Notes under the pieces: generated by a model | Told to the model about the DNA's origin: nothing | Databases searched by the model: none | The model's input: only the letters and a program-made list of their open reading frames with translations | Translations under genes and position numbers: made by a program | Source of the DNA: JABIFK01 sp047619225 | GTDB lineage: Bacteria > Latescibacterota > UBA2968 | NCBI GenBank assembly: GCA_047619225.1 | Contig: JBLHJX010000076.1 | Location: 1-19,866 of the forward strand | Direction of reading: 5' to 3' | Length of the DNA stretch: 19,866 nucleotides | Shown: piece after piece, positions 6,796-12,989 of the stretch | How the letters are laid out: every line of letters starts with the position of its first letter | Position numbering within the stretch: position 1 is the first letter of the stretch

Positions 6796-7713
6796 CTAAA
6801 GCAAATTGTCCAATACTTCGGCACGTCTGATGGCGTCACGCCAACCGCTGTTTGGATCATCTATGCCCCATTCGGCCCAGATGCAGGCCAGAACGACGCC
6901 CCATTTGATGACGCGATCACGTGGCATACCTAATTCTTCGATCATGGTGTGGATACGGCGTGTATCGGTTTCATTTCGATCTTTTCCTTCGCAGGATTCT
7001 TCGGGATAGTTGGCCAAAAATGCGCCAACTTCATATCCTGGATCACCGTAATACCCTTTGGGATCAATGGTGAGCCACGGTTCGCGTGTGGCACTTAAAA
7101 TGTTGTAATGGTGAAGATCAGCGTGGAGAAGAACGGTTTCAGTGCTTGTGGCCATGAGTTCTTTATAAAGTGTTTCTGCACGTGTGGCCCATTTTTCGGG
7201 GAATATGCCTGTGGTGCCGTTGTTCTTTTTGCGCAATCTGTCGAATCCTTCGATTTCGTAATCGGTTGGTACAAAATTGTGCTTTGCTGGAAGAGGCTTC
7301 CAAAACCTTTTCATCATACGAGAGGCAATGCGTGTGTTTTCCTCGTCGTCTGTGTTGAGGGCCAATGGGATGCCGGGTCGTGCGCGTTCGATCATGATGG
7401 TGCCCAAGCCTTCGTCATAACCGAGAAGTTTGATTGTGCTCTCACCGTTACATATTTCTAAGGCTTGGCGTTCTTTCAACTCTGTAAGATATACGGGGGG
7501 TACACTTTTAAGCACCACCTCTGTGCCGTCTGATCGTGTGGCCGGTGTGATATATCCGTAGCCCATTTCGACATAGTCTTCGCTCATGGGGGCTTCAATG
7601 CGCAGGTCCCATTTTTTTGCACAGGCTGTGAGGATATTTGGCAACTGAGTAAGCCAGTCGGCCAACTTTTTGTTGCGCGATAGTTTTTCTGGAATTTTGA
7701 TGGGTATGGACAT
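6796..7713 (-). CDS. APH(6)/hydroxyurea-type small-molecule kinase
   Basis: The 305-residue protein matches the aminoglycoside-6-phosphotransferase/hydroxyurea-kinase group within the protein-kinase-like fold. K69 in VVLKS is the likely ATP-binding lysine. HADLHHYNIL at 197-206 is the catalytic loop (D199, N204), and D217 in IDPKG is the metal-binding aspartate. Characterised relatives phosphorylate streptomycin or hydroxyurea, but many chromosomal members have unknown substrates, so a resistance role is only a possibility. AAAGG lies about 10 nt upstream of the ATG. The gene is followed on the same strand by a gene remnant and the sulfatase. Confidence 0.85.
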   Translation of the reverse strand: MSIPIKIPEKLSRNKKLADWLTQLPNILTACAKKWDLRIEAPMSEDYVEMGYGYITPATRSDGTEVVLKSVPPVYLTELKERQALEICNGESTIKLLGYDEGLGTIMIERARPGIPLALNTDDEENTRIASRMMKRFWKPLPAKHNFVPTDYEIEGFDRLRKKNNGTTGIFPEKWATRAETLYKELMATSTETVLLHADLHHYNILSATREPWLTIDPKGYYGDPGYEVGAFLANYPEESCEGKDRNETDTRRIHTMIEELGMPRDRVIKWGVVLACIWAEWGIDDPNSGWRDAIRRAEVLDNLL

Positions 7714-7757
7714 AGTGAACGACCTTTCTATGTTTATTCCTGTCGGTGTGATGGGGT

Positions 7758-7792
7758 CTCATTCGCCGTCCCGCCAAAGACTCGCGAATGAG
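7758..7792. repeat. 9-bp inverted repeat upstream of the kinase gene
   Basis: ctcattcgc (7758-7766) pairs exactly with gcgaatgag (7784-7792) across a 17-nt loop. It lies 45-80 nt upstream of the kinase start, so it could be a 5' UTR hairpin, an operator or a dispersed palindromic repeat. No T-run follows it. Confidence 0.5.
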
Positions 7793-7950
7793 GGGATCTA
7801 ATAGACGACTTTTTGTCGATTTTTTTGCCTCCTTTGTGATTTTTTTTGATTTTGGTAAAATCGTTCACTGTTTTGAGGGGTTATATAGTTTCAACAGCTG
7901 ACTTTTTGTCTTGATAAGTGTTTGAAAGCTTGAAAAACGAGCAGAAATAC

Positions 7951-8012
7951 AAAAAGCGCTTACCCATCCCTTTGCCTGTTGAGGTATCAAAAGGGTAGAT
8001 AAGCGCTTTTTT
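7951..8012 (-). terminator. large bidirectional intrinsic terminator downstream of the toxin gene
   Basis: aaaaagcgctta (7951-7962) is the exact complement of taagcgcttttt (8000-8011), giving a 12-bp stem. Inside it, ccctttt-like pairing (ccctt at 7968-7972 with aaggg at 7991-7995) adds a second stem. Because the outer arms begin and end in A5/T6 runs, RNA from either strand ends in U residues. Its likely client is the minus-strand toxin-antitoxin operon, which stops at 8100; no plus-strand gene precedes it. Confidence 0.75.
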
Positions 8013-8099
8013 GGTGCTGCTTAGTATGTAATAGAGTTTGTCAGTTGAAGACAAACTTATGGAATTTTAAATTGAGAAGCAAGAAAAATATAATGTTTT

Positions 8100-8432
8100 C
8101 TATTCTGAAAGTCTTAAGCCCAATTGAATTTCTATGGCGCGTTCTACTTTCTGAATGTCTTCTGCTGATAAATTTCCAAAGCGATTGATGAGGCGCTTTT
8201 TGCTGACCGTTGTGAGTTGGTCTGCCATCGCTTTTCTTTGTGTGTTATTGAGTATGACGTAAGCTTCACCTGGGTAAAGCTTTGCAACATTACTTGTTAA
8301 CGGTACCACTTGAATACGATTGAGATTTTTGTTTGCAGCGTCGTTGCTCATAATAATGGCTGGGCGTTGTTTGCGTATTTCTCCACCCACTGACGGATCA
8401 AAGTTGACCCACCAAACACTACCGCGTGTCAT
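8100..8432 (-). CDS. mazF: MazF/PemK-family endoribonuclease toxin
   Basis: The product has the MazF/PemK beta-barrel signature. RGSVWWVNFDP at residues 3-13 and EIRKQRPAIIMSND at about 18-31 hold the conserved catalytic-region Arg. VVPLTSN at about 42-48 holds the conserved Thr/Ser, and a C-terminal helix follows (LSAEDIQKVERAI). Such toxins cleave mRNA at short sequence motifs in the cytoplasm and are held inactive by their antitoxin. I chose ATG 8432 (110 residues) because AGGGG lies 9 nt upstream; ATG 8441 has the purine run directly against it. The gene overlaps the antitoxin gene by 14 nt, the usual coupled arrangement. Confidence 0.9.
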   Translation of the reverse strand: MTRGSVWWVNFDPSVGGEIRKQRPAIIMSNDAANKNLNRIQVVPLTSNVAKLYPGEAYVILNNTQRKAMADQLTTVSKKRLINRFGNLSAEDIQKVERAIEIQLGLRLSE

Positions 8433-8649
8433 CGGCAACATCCCCTATGGTTGCCTCAGACCATTCCAGAGCTTCTGATTCACGGGCATCGTCTTGCGCC
8501 ATTTGTTTATAACCTGCTTCCAGGTCAGATGATAAAACATGAGGGCGGAGCAAATCTTCAATAAAACGACTGATTTGACCATGACCGACATGTTTATGAA
8601 GCTGTGTGTAGATTTCTTCATCGAGAGTGATAGTGAGTGTTTTATGCAT
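8419..8649 (-). CDS. ribbon-helix-helix antitoxin (MazE-like)
   Basis: This 76-residue protein has an N-terminal ribbon-helix-helix pattern: strand KTLTITLDEEIY, helix TQLHKHVG, turn, helix ISRFIEDLLRPHV. Its acidic tail (EALEWSEATIGDVADD) is of the kind that wraps the toxin. Antitoxins of this type bind the toxin and, with it, repress their own promoter as dimers on palindromic sites; a perfect palindrome lies 30 nt upstream at 8680-8698. AAGG about 9 nt before the ATG serves as ribosome binding site. The first gene of the pair, it overlaps the toxin start. Confidence 0.85.
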   Translation of the reverse strand: MHKTLTITLDEEIYTQLHKHVGHGQISRFIEDLLRPHVLSSDLEAGYKQMAQDDARESEALEWSEATIGDVADDTR

Positions 8650-8679
8650 ATGATGTACCTTATGAAAGTGAAAAGGATG

Positions 8680-8698
8680 ATATGTATAACATACATAT
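8680..8698 (-). promoter_or_regulatory. candidate toxin-antitoxin operator palindrome
   Basis: atatgtat-aac-atacatat is a perfect 8-bp inverted repeat around 3 nt, placed 31-49 nt upstream of the antitoxin ATG. Its position and symmetry fit binding by ribbon-helix-helix dimers. The TA-rich arms also contain -10-like hexamers, so binding would be expected to block transcription. This is inferred from position and symmetry only. Confidence 0.6.
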
Positions 8699-8725
8699 TG
8701 TTAAGTCATTTTTCAAGTCGCGAAA

Positions 8726-10225
8726 TTAAAAATAATGCCCAAGACCCAATGATATTTGCCACGTGCGGTCTTTGAAGGCGTAGGCAAGATCGGTGCGGAG
8801 GATGGGTTGGTCATATACACGAGGATTGGCAAGGCGTAGACCGAATCCGGCGGCGGTATTGAACGATGCGGAGGATGGGTTGGGTGTCCAGGCGTCTCCG
8901 GTGTCAATGAAGAGGGCAGAGCCGATAATAAATGCACGGTGTTGATAAAGTGTAGGGCGGGCTTCGAGGTTGAGGGTGTAACGGCGTGTGCCATCGAAGC
9001 GGCGTGGGAGATATCCGCGCAGGCCTCGATTTAGACCGAGGAGGAGTTGGTCGTTGTCTTCTGGGCGAGAGAGGGCGTTATAGCGGGCGCGAAGGGCAAT
9101 GACGTGGATTTCTTGGATGCGTGTGTAAAGTGTGAGATTTGCTTGGGCAAGCACGTTGGCATAGGTGTTGTTTTGATAGCGTCCGCTGACTGAAAAGTTG
9201 GCAAATACAAAGGTATTGGGTGTGGGTTTAATGCGCGGTGTGACTTGGAGGGTATAGAAGAGGAAATTTTGGTCGGAGCTGAGTGTTTTGGATGAGAGAC
9301 CTATGCGTGTAAATAGGCTGCTGCCCATTTGAAGGTCTTCGGTGCGTCCAAGTTGACGTACAAAAACCTGTTTTTCATAATGGGGTTTCCAGAGGGTGAA
9401 GGTGAATGATGGTAAGATGCGACGTCGATTTTGTGGGGTGTAAGTATAATTGGGTTCAGGTGTGAAGCGTCGGTCTGATAGGCTCAGTTGAAAGCCGGGG
9501 CGGGCTTTGACGCTGTTGCCATAAGAGCGAGTCAGCCAAATGTTGCCACCTGAAATACGGTCGGTGTATTTGTCATTAAGAACACCCCCACGATAACGGC
9601 GTTGAATTTGTTCTTGATTGTAGATGTTGATACCATAGTTCCAAGAGGCGGCAAGTGCGTAAAAGGGGTGTGTGAGTGATAGGATGACGTGATGGCCTTC
9701 GTCGGCAATGCCAAGGTTGGATGTGAAGGTGTGGCGTGAATTATTGAGGCGGGGGTTGCGATAAAAGAGACGTGCGCTGTTGCCAGTGATGGCATCGTGA
9801 AACAGAGTGAGTTGGGTAATTTGTCCCCGCCCAAGAAAGTTGTAGTCTAAAGCAGTAAAACCATAACTGAGTTCGTCGGTATTGCCTGATAGGAGGGGGG
9901 AGAGTGCGCGGGCGTAGAGGTCTTTGACTTGAACGGTGAGATCGGCAAAGCTGCTGTCGATTTGGGCTTGGATGTTTACGTTACCCAAAAAAAACAAACG
10001 ACGTAGGTTGCGTTCGGTTTCGGCAATCTTGAGGGTGTCGAGAGGTTGACCAGACAGGAAGAGGAGTTCACGCTGGATGATTTCGGTGCGTGTACGTGTG
10101 TTGCCTTCTACGGTGATGTTTCGGATGATGGGTTCGGCGTGGGTGATCGTCAAAAGCAACCACAGATGGACACAGATGAACACAGATAAAAGAGAAACTG
10201 CTTCGAACATCGGGTTACGCTTCAT
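8726..10225 (-). CDS. Omp85-family outer-membrane barrel protein with one POTRA domain
   Basis: The 499-residue product starts with a signal peptide of about 30 residues ending THA-EP. One POTRA-like domain follows at about 32-103 (IRNITVEGNTRTRTEII, ERNLRRLFFLGNV). From about residue 115 onward there are alternating beta-strands to a terminal HYF, the usual C-terminal aromatic signal of barrels. LRGYLPRRF at 402-410 matches the conserved Omp85 loop-6 motif (V/L-R-G-Y/F). Family members insert or move proteins across the outer membrane. A single POTRA is short compared with BamA (five) or TamA (three), so an accessory or surface-antigen type is likely. I start at ATG 10225 because it places the signal peptide at the N-terminus. 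ATG 10321, which overlaps the PhyH stop as ATGA, would put 32 extra residues ahead of the signal peptide. Part of the signal peptide is encoded by a tandem repeat. Confidence 0.85.
   Translation of the reverse strand: MKRNPMFEAVSLLSVFICVHLWLLLTITHAEPIIRNITVEGNTRTRTEIIQRELLFLSGQPLDTLKIAETERNLRRLFFLGNVNIQAQIDSSFADLTVQVKDLYARALSPLLSGNTDELSYGFTALDYNFLGRGQITQLTLFHDAITGNSARLFYRNPRLNNSRHTFTSNLGIADEGHHVILSLTHPFYALAASWNYGINIYNQEQIQRRYRGGVLNDKYTDRISGGNIWLTRSYGNSVKARPGFQLSLSDRRFTPEPNYTYTPQNRRRILPSFTFTLWKPHYEKQVFVRQLGRTEDLQMGSSLFTRIGLSSKTLSSDQNFLFYTLQVTPRIKPTPNTFVFANFSVSGRYQNNTYANVLAQANLTLYTRIQEIHVIALRARYNALSRPEDNDQLLLGLNRGLRGYLPRRFDGTRRYTLNLEARPTLYQHRAFIIGSALFIDTGDAWTPNPSSASFNTAAGFGLRLANPRVYDQPILRTDLAYAFKDRTWQISLGLGHYF
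10161..10190. repeat. three 10-bp tandem units inside the Omp85 signal-peptide codons
   Basis: cacagatgga, cacagatgaa and cacagataaa stand in tandem. Read on the - strand they encode residues 12-22 of the Omp85 protein (around SVFICVHLW), the hydrophobic core of its signal peptide. From memory this string (cacagatggacacagatgaa) resembles a dispersed intergenic repeat found in many unrelated bacteria. That match needs a database search. Confidence 0.7.
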
Positions 10226-10317
10226 GTGTCTTGAATTTCTACACCAAAGATGGGTGGTATTGGGAGAGATTATTGGCGGGTGACTCTTGATGTATGATTG
10301 TTCACCATCGACCCTTT

Positions 10318-11160
10318 TCATTCAATTACGGACCAGAAGACTTTGCCGTTTTCGTTTTCTTGTTCTTTGGCATATTTGGGATCAATATCAAATTCGCGAT
10401 TGAGCCAAAGGGCTTGGCGTTGTTCGGGGGTGAGCTGTGCGATGAGTTCTGGGGTTAGGCAGTCTTCGAAGTGGAACCGATGATTGGCTGCATCGGATTT
10501 ACGAAAGAGCCAATGATGCATGAGGCGGCTTTGATTGGTTTTGTTGACCCAGGTGCTGTGAAATATGCGGGCACTGCGTATGAGCAGTTGGTGGGGCTCG
10601 AGTTCGAGGGAGATTTCATCGGGTAACTCGACGTCTGGGATCGATGGACCTGTTTTTGGATTTTGATGGCCGTGTTGTTGGCGTAGGTTTTCGGTTTGTT
10701 TGATGAATGGTTCTGATGGGCCAATGTGGCTGCCGGGTATCACACGCAGGCAGCCATTTTCTTTTGTGGAACCCGAGAAATAATGCATCAACTCGATGTA
10801 TTCCCAATCGGTATCGCGGTGCCATAGAAAGGATCGGTTGGGGGCCAGTTCGTTGATACCGCCATTGCGGAAGTAGATGTCGGTATCGTTTTCGAGTTGG
10901 CGGATGAGTTCGACAATTTCGGTGTGGAGTTCTATTTGGAGAAAGGGAAGGGAGTGGTCGAGTTTGCTCCAGTATGAGTTTGGCATTTGCGGTCGTAGGC
11001 GATGGTGGTTCATTTTGCCATCGTCTTCTGGCATCGGTTCTTCGGCTACTTTTTCAACGGCTTCGAGACACGCATCGGTAAGTGATTGGAGAAAGGGGCA
11101 GTCGATGATGACATAACCGTGTTCATTGTATTCTGTGAGTTGATCGGCGGTGAATCGCAT
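10318..11160 (-). CDS. PhyH-family Fe(II)/2-oxoglutarate dioxygenase
   Basis: This 280-residue PhyH protein keeps its facial triad: H114 and D116 in FLWHRDTDW, distal H201 in ARIFHSTW, and R212 in QSRLMHHW as the likely 2-oxoglutarate ligand. LRVIPGSHIGPSEP at 138-151 is the family turn. The start FTADQLTEYNEHGYVII is typical. It should be a cytoplasmic Fe(II)-dependent hydroxylase of unknown substrate. AAGGA lies 7 nt before the ATG. It begins 12 nt after the fetB stop and is therefore probably in that operon. It is diverged from the two PhyH proteins at 2856-4555, so it represents a separate subfamily. Confidence 0.85.
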   Translation of the reverse strand: MRFTADQLTEYNEHGYVIIDCPFLQSLTDACLEAVEKVAEEPMPEDDGKMNHHRLRPQMPNSYWSKLDHSLPFLQIELHTEIVELIRQLENDTDIYFRNGGINELAPNRSFLWHRDTDWEYIELMHYFSGSTKENGCLRVIPGSHIGPSEPFIKQTENLRQQHGHQNPKTGPSIPDVELPDEISLELEPHQLLIRSARIFHSTWVNKTNQSRLMHHWLFRKSDAANHRFHFEDCLTPELIAQLTPEQRQALWLNREFDIDPKYAKEQENENGKVFWSVIE

Positions 11161-11172
11161 GGGGAATCCTTA

Positions 11173-11946
11173 TCATACAATCATTTGATGGGCGCGCGTA
11201 AAACAACGGCGGCGTACAACGTGAACGATAATTACGGCACCGATCGCGGTTGATGCGACGATCATGAGCATGACAATGATCTGGTATTTGATGGCGGTGA
11301 GGGGATCGGACCCTGCGAGAATTTGTCCGGTCATCATGCCGGGTAAAGAGACGAGACCAACGGTCATGAGGGCGTTGATGGAGGGGATCATACCGGCTTT
11401 GATGACGTCGCGAAGAATGTGTTGGGTGGCTTCTTGGTATGTTGCGCCGAGGCAAAAGGCGAGTTCGATTTCGGCGCGTTGTTTGCGTAGGTCCGAGAAG
11501 AGGCGGTCAAGCGCAATGGTGACAGCGTTCATGGCATTGCCAATGATCATGCCGCCTAAGGGGATGAAATATTGGGGAGTATACCAGGGCTTGACTTGCA
11601 CGATGACGGCTGTGACAATGATGGTGACAGTCATGTAGCTGATGATCATGGAGATAAATGTGGGAATGAAAAATGAGACTTTTTCTTCTTTGACACGGCC
11701 TCGAATGGCATGAGCAGCCCAGAAGATCATGAAGGTGAAGAGCAAAAGAATGAGGATGACGTTGTTGAGTTGGAAGATGAATGTGAGGACATATCCCATC
11801 ATAAAAAGTTGGGCAAAGGTGCGAATGGTGCCCCATATCAGGTCTTTTTCAAGGCCGAGTTTGAGCAGGAAAGAGCCCGCGCTTGAAATGACGATGAAAA
11901 TGAGGCAGAGGACAAGTTGGATGGGTGTGATTTCGATGAGGTTCAT
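11173..11946 (-). CDS. fetB: FetB (YbbM)-type ABC transporter permease
   Basis: The 257-residue protein has about six or seven membrane helices and the UPF0014/FetB hallmarks: GLEKDLIWGTIRTFAQLFMMGYVL split across residues 31-54, PLGGMIIGNAMNAVTIALDRL at 129-149, ELAFCLGAT at 161-169 and GLVSLPGMMTGQILAGSDP at 197-215. With FetA it forms an inner-membrane ABC system linked to iron export and oxidative-stress resistance in E. coli. Its ATG overlaps the fetA stop (ATGA at 11943-11946), which shows translational coupling. Whether it moves iron or another metal here is inferred from the family. Confidence 0.88.
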   Translation of the reverse strand: MNLIEITPIQLVLCLIFIVISSAGSFLLKLGLEKDLIWGTIRTFAQLFMMGYVLTFIFQLNNVILILLLFTFMIFWAAHAIRGRVKEEKVSFFIPTFISMIISYMTVTIIVTAVIVQVKPWYTPQYFIPLGGMIIGNAMNAVTIALDRLFSDLRKQRAEIELAFCLGATYQEATQHILRDVIKAGMIPSINALMTVGLVSLPGMMTGQILAGSDPLTAIKYQIIVMLMIVASTAIGAVIIVHVVRRRCFTRAHQMIV

Positions 11947-12596
11947 GTGAGACCATTGGGCGTGAGGGTATATGTTTTGGGTGTGATTTCTTGCGTCGAA
12001 AAGTCGATGTGTGTCACAAGGATGATGGTGACCTGAGCGGTTTGGTTGATGTGTTCCAATTCGCGTTCGACAATGGTTCGTGATTCGGGGTCCAGTGCCG
12101 ATGTCGGTTCATCGCACAAGAGGATCTCTGGGTTTACGAGCAACGTGCGAATAAGGGCCAAGCGTTGTTTTTGACCGACTGAAAGCTCGAGTGCACGGTC
12201 ATCGAGGCTGATGTCTTTTAAAAGATATGCGGTGAGTTTTTCTTGGAGGACGGTGTCGTTTGGTTTTGTTATTTCGCTGGCCGTTTTATAGGTAAAGGGC
12301 AACAAGAGGTTGTTGCGTACTGTATCGTCAAAAACAACGGGGGTTTGTTGTACATAACCGATGCGGCGGCGTATTTGGGTGACATCATAATCGGTGAGGG
12401 TTTTATCGTCGATTAAAAGAGTGCCACCGGTGGGTTCTTGTAGGCGATTGATCAGGCGGAGTAGGCTGGATTTTCCGCTGCCTGACGGGCCTTTGATGAT
12501 CACAAAGTCACCCGATTCAATCGTGAGATTGACATTTTGAAATAAGGACGCTTTGTTGTTGTATTGGAGAGATAGGTTTTGGAGTTGGAGTTTCAT
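11943..12596 (-). CDS. fetA: FetA (YbbL)-type ABC transporter ATP-binding protein
   Basis: This 217-residue ATPase has every ABC motif: Walker A GPSGSGKS at 36-43, Q-loop Q83 in YVQQTP, signature LSVGQ at 138-142 (Val in place of the common Gly), Walker B ILLCDE at 158-163, and switch H196 in VTHID. It is a compact single nucleotide-binding domain and powers FetB, with which it overlaps by 4 nt. It is the first gene of an apparent four-gene operon (fetA, fetB, phyH, omp85). No clear ribosome binding site precedes the ATG: palindromic repeat DNA begins within 10 nt upstream, so expression may rely on a leaderless or structured 5' end. Confidence 0.88.
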   Translation of the reverse strand: MKLQLQNLSLQYNNKASLFQNVNLTIESGDFVIIKGPSGSGKSSLLRLINRLQEPTGGTLLIDDKTLTDYDVTQIRRRIGYVQQTPVVFDDTVRNNLLLPFTYKTASEITKPNDTVLQEKLTAYLLKDISLDDRALELSVGQKQRLALIRTLLVNPEILLCDEPTSALDPESRTIVERELEHINQTAQVTIILVTHIDFSTQEITPKTYTLTPNGLT

Positions 12597-12600
12597 GGCG

Positions 12601-12683
12601 GCCGTAGGGTGTGATCTTAAGGTTTTAGTCCGTAGGACTTTGCAACCGTAGGGCTGGAATTTATTCCGGCCTGAAGGTCGGGG
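12601..12683. repeat. cluster of GTAGG-type palindromic repeat units
   Basis: Three cgtagg cores occur at about 12603, 12630 and 12647. The second lies inside the palindrome agtcc-gt-aggact. The third unit reads GTAGGG, then ggctggaat (12652-12660) / attccggcc (12663-12671; one G-T pair), then CCTGA. It shares flanks with the unit at 3671-3699 but not the core. The cluster abuts the fetA start on one side and the truncated motA-like remnant on the other, so it may mark the junction where that gene was cut. Confidence 0.6.
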
Positions 12684-12719
12684 GATTACCGATCTGGTTT
12701 TTCTATTCTATTATTTCCT

Positions 12720-12899
12720 CGCGGAGTTTTGGGTACTTTTTGGGGGATGATAATCGTTTTACAATTTGGATGTTTATGACGCATTTTTCCTGGTACTGCC
12801 ACGGCGTTGATTCCGACGTTTTATGCTGTGATTTTATCGTATATGCTTTTTTTGCCACTTCAGCATCGGTTAGAGAAACAGTTGTTATCTCAAAAATAA
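12720..12899 (+). pseudogene. 3' remnant of a motA-like flagellar stator gene
   Basis: One plus-strand frame reads GVLGTFWGMIIVLQFGCL, a stop (TGA 12777-12779), then PGTATALIPTFYAVILSYML (from 12789), FLPLQHRLEKQLLSQK and a TAA at 12897-12899. These two pieces align in order and spacing with the last two membrane helices of MotA-type stator proteins (G-x-x-G-T-x-x-G-M-I, then A-L-x-x-T-x-Y, then F-x-P). The 5' two thirds are absent, and palindromic repeats occupy the DNA upstream. The in-frame stop and missing start mark it as non-functional. A canonical terminator follows 25 nt later. MotA/TolQ/ExbB kinship is fairly secure; MotA is favoured by the FLPL motif. Confidence 0.65.
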
Positions 12900-12924
12900 G
12901 CTGTCTGTCACATTAGGTTTTCAT

Positions 12925-12957
12925 AAGCGCGTGGGCAAATGGCTCACGCGCTTTTTA
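12925..12957 (+). terminator. intrinsic terminator of the motA-like remnant
   Basis: aagcgcgtggg (12925-12935) pairs with ggctcacgcgctt-side bases 12943-12953 to give an 11-bp stem with one G-T pair and a 7-nt loop. ttttt follows on the + strand. It lies 25 nt after the remnant's stop codon. The - strand side, downstream of the permease stop at 12990, has only two Ts after the stem, so it is a poor terminator for the permease. Confidence 0.8.
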
Positions 12958-12989
12958 ATGGGTGGTGTGTGTGGGTATGGCAACAATCG

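Larger units (their letters stand above)
7714..8099. other. gene-free spacer between kinase and toxin genes
   Basis: This 386-nt stretch has no credible reading frame. It holds a 9-bp inverted repeat (7758-7792), a T-rich section (7809-7860) and the large bidirectional terminator (7951-8012). The kinase promoter should lie on the - strand here, but I cannot assign a clear -35/-10 pair. The short hairpin cgac-ttttt-gtcg at 7806-7818, followed by seven Ts, has too short a stem to call a terminator. Confidence 0.5.

Noticed and set aside
7806..7827. hairpin cgac-ttttt-gtcg followed by seven Ts as a terminator
   Set aside because: A 4-bp stem is too short, and no plus-strand gene lies upstream to be terminated.
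8539..8775. 78-codon plus-strand frame across the antitoxin gene
   Set aside because: It is antisense to the antitoxin and its operator and has no independent support.
10077..10283. plus-strand frame containing the cacagat repeat
   Set aside because: It is antisense to the Omp85 signal-peptide region; the coding signal is on the - strand.
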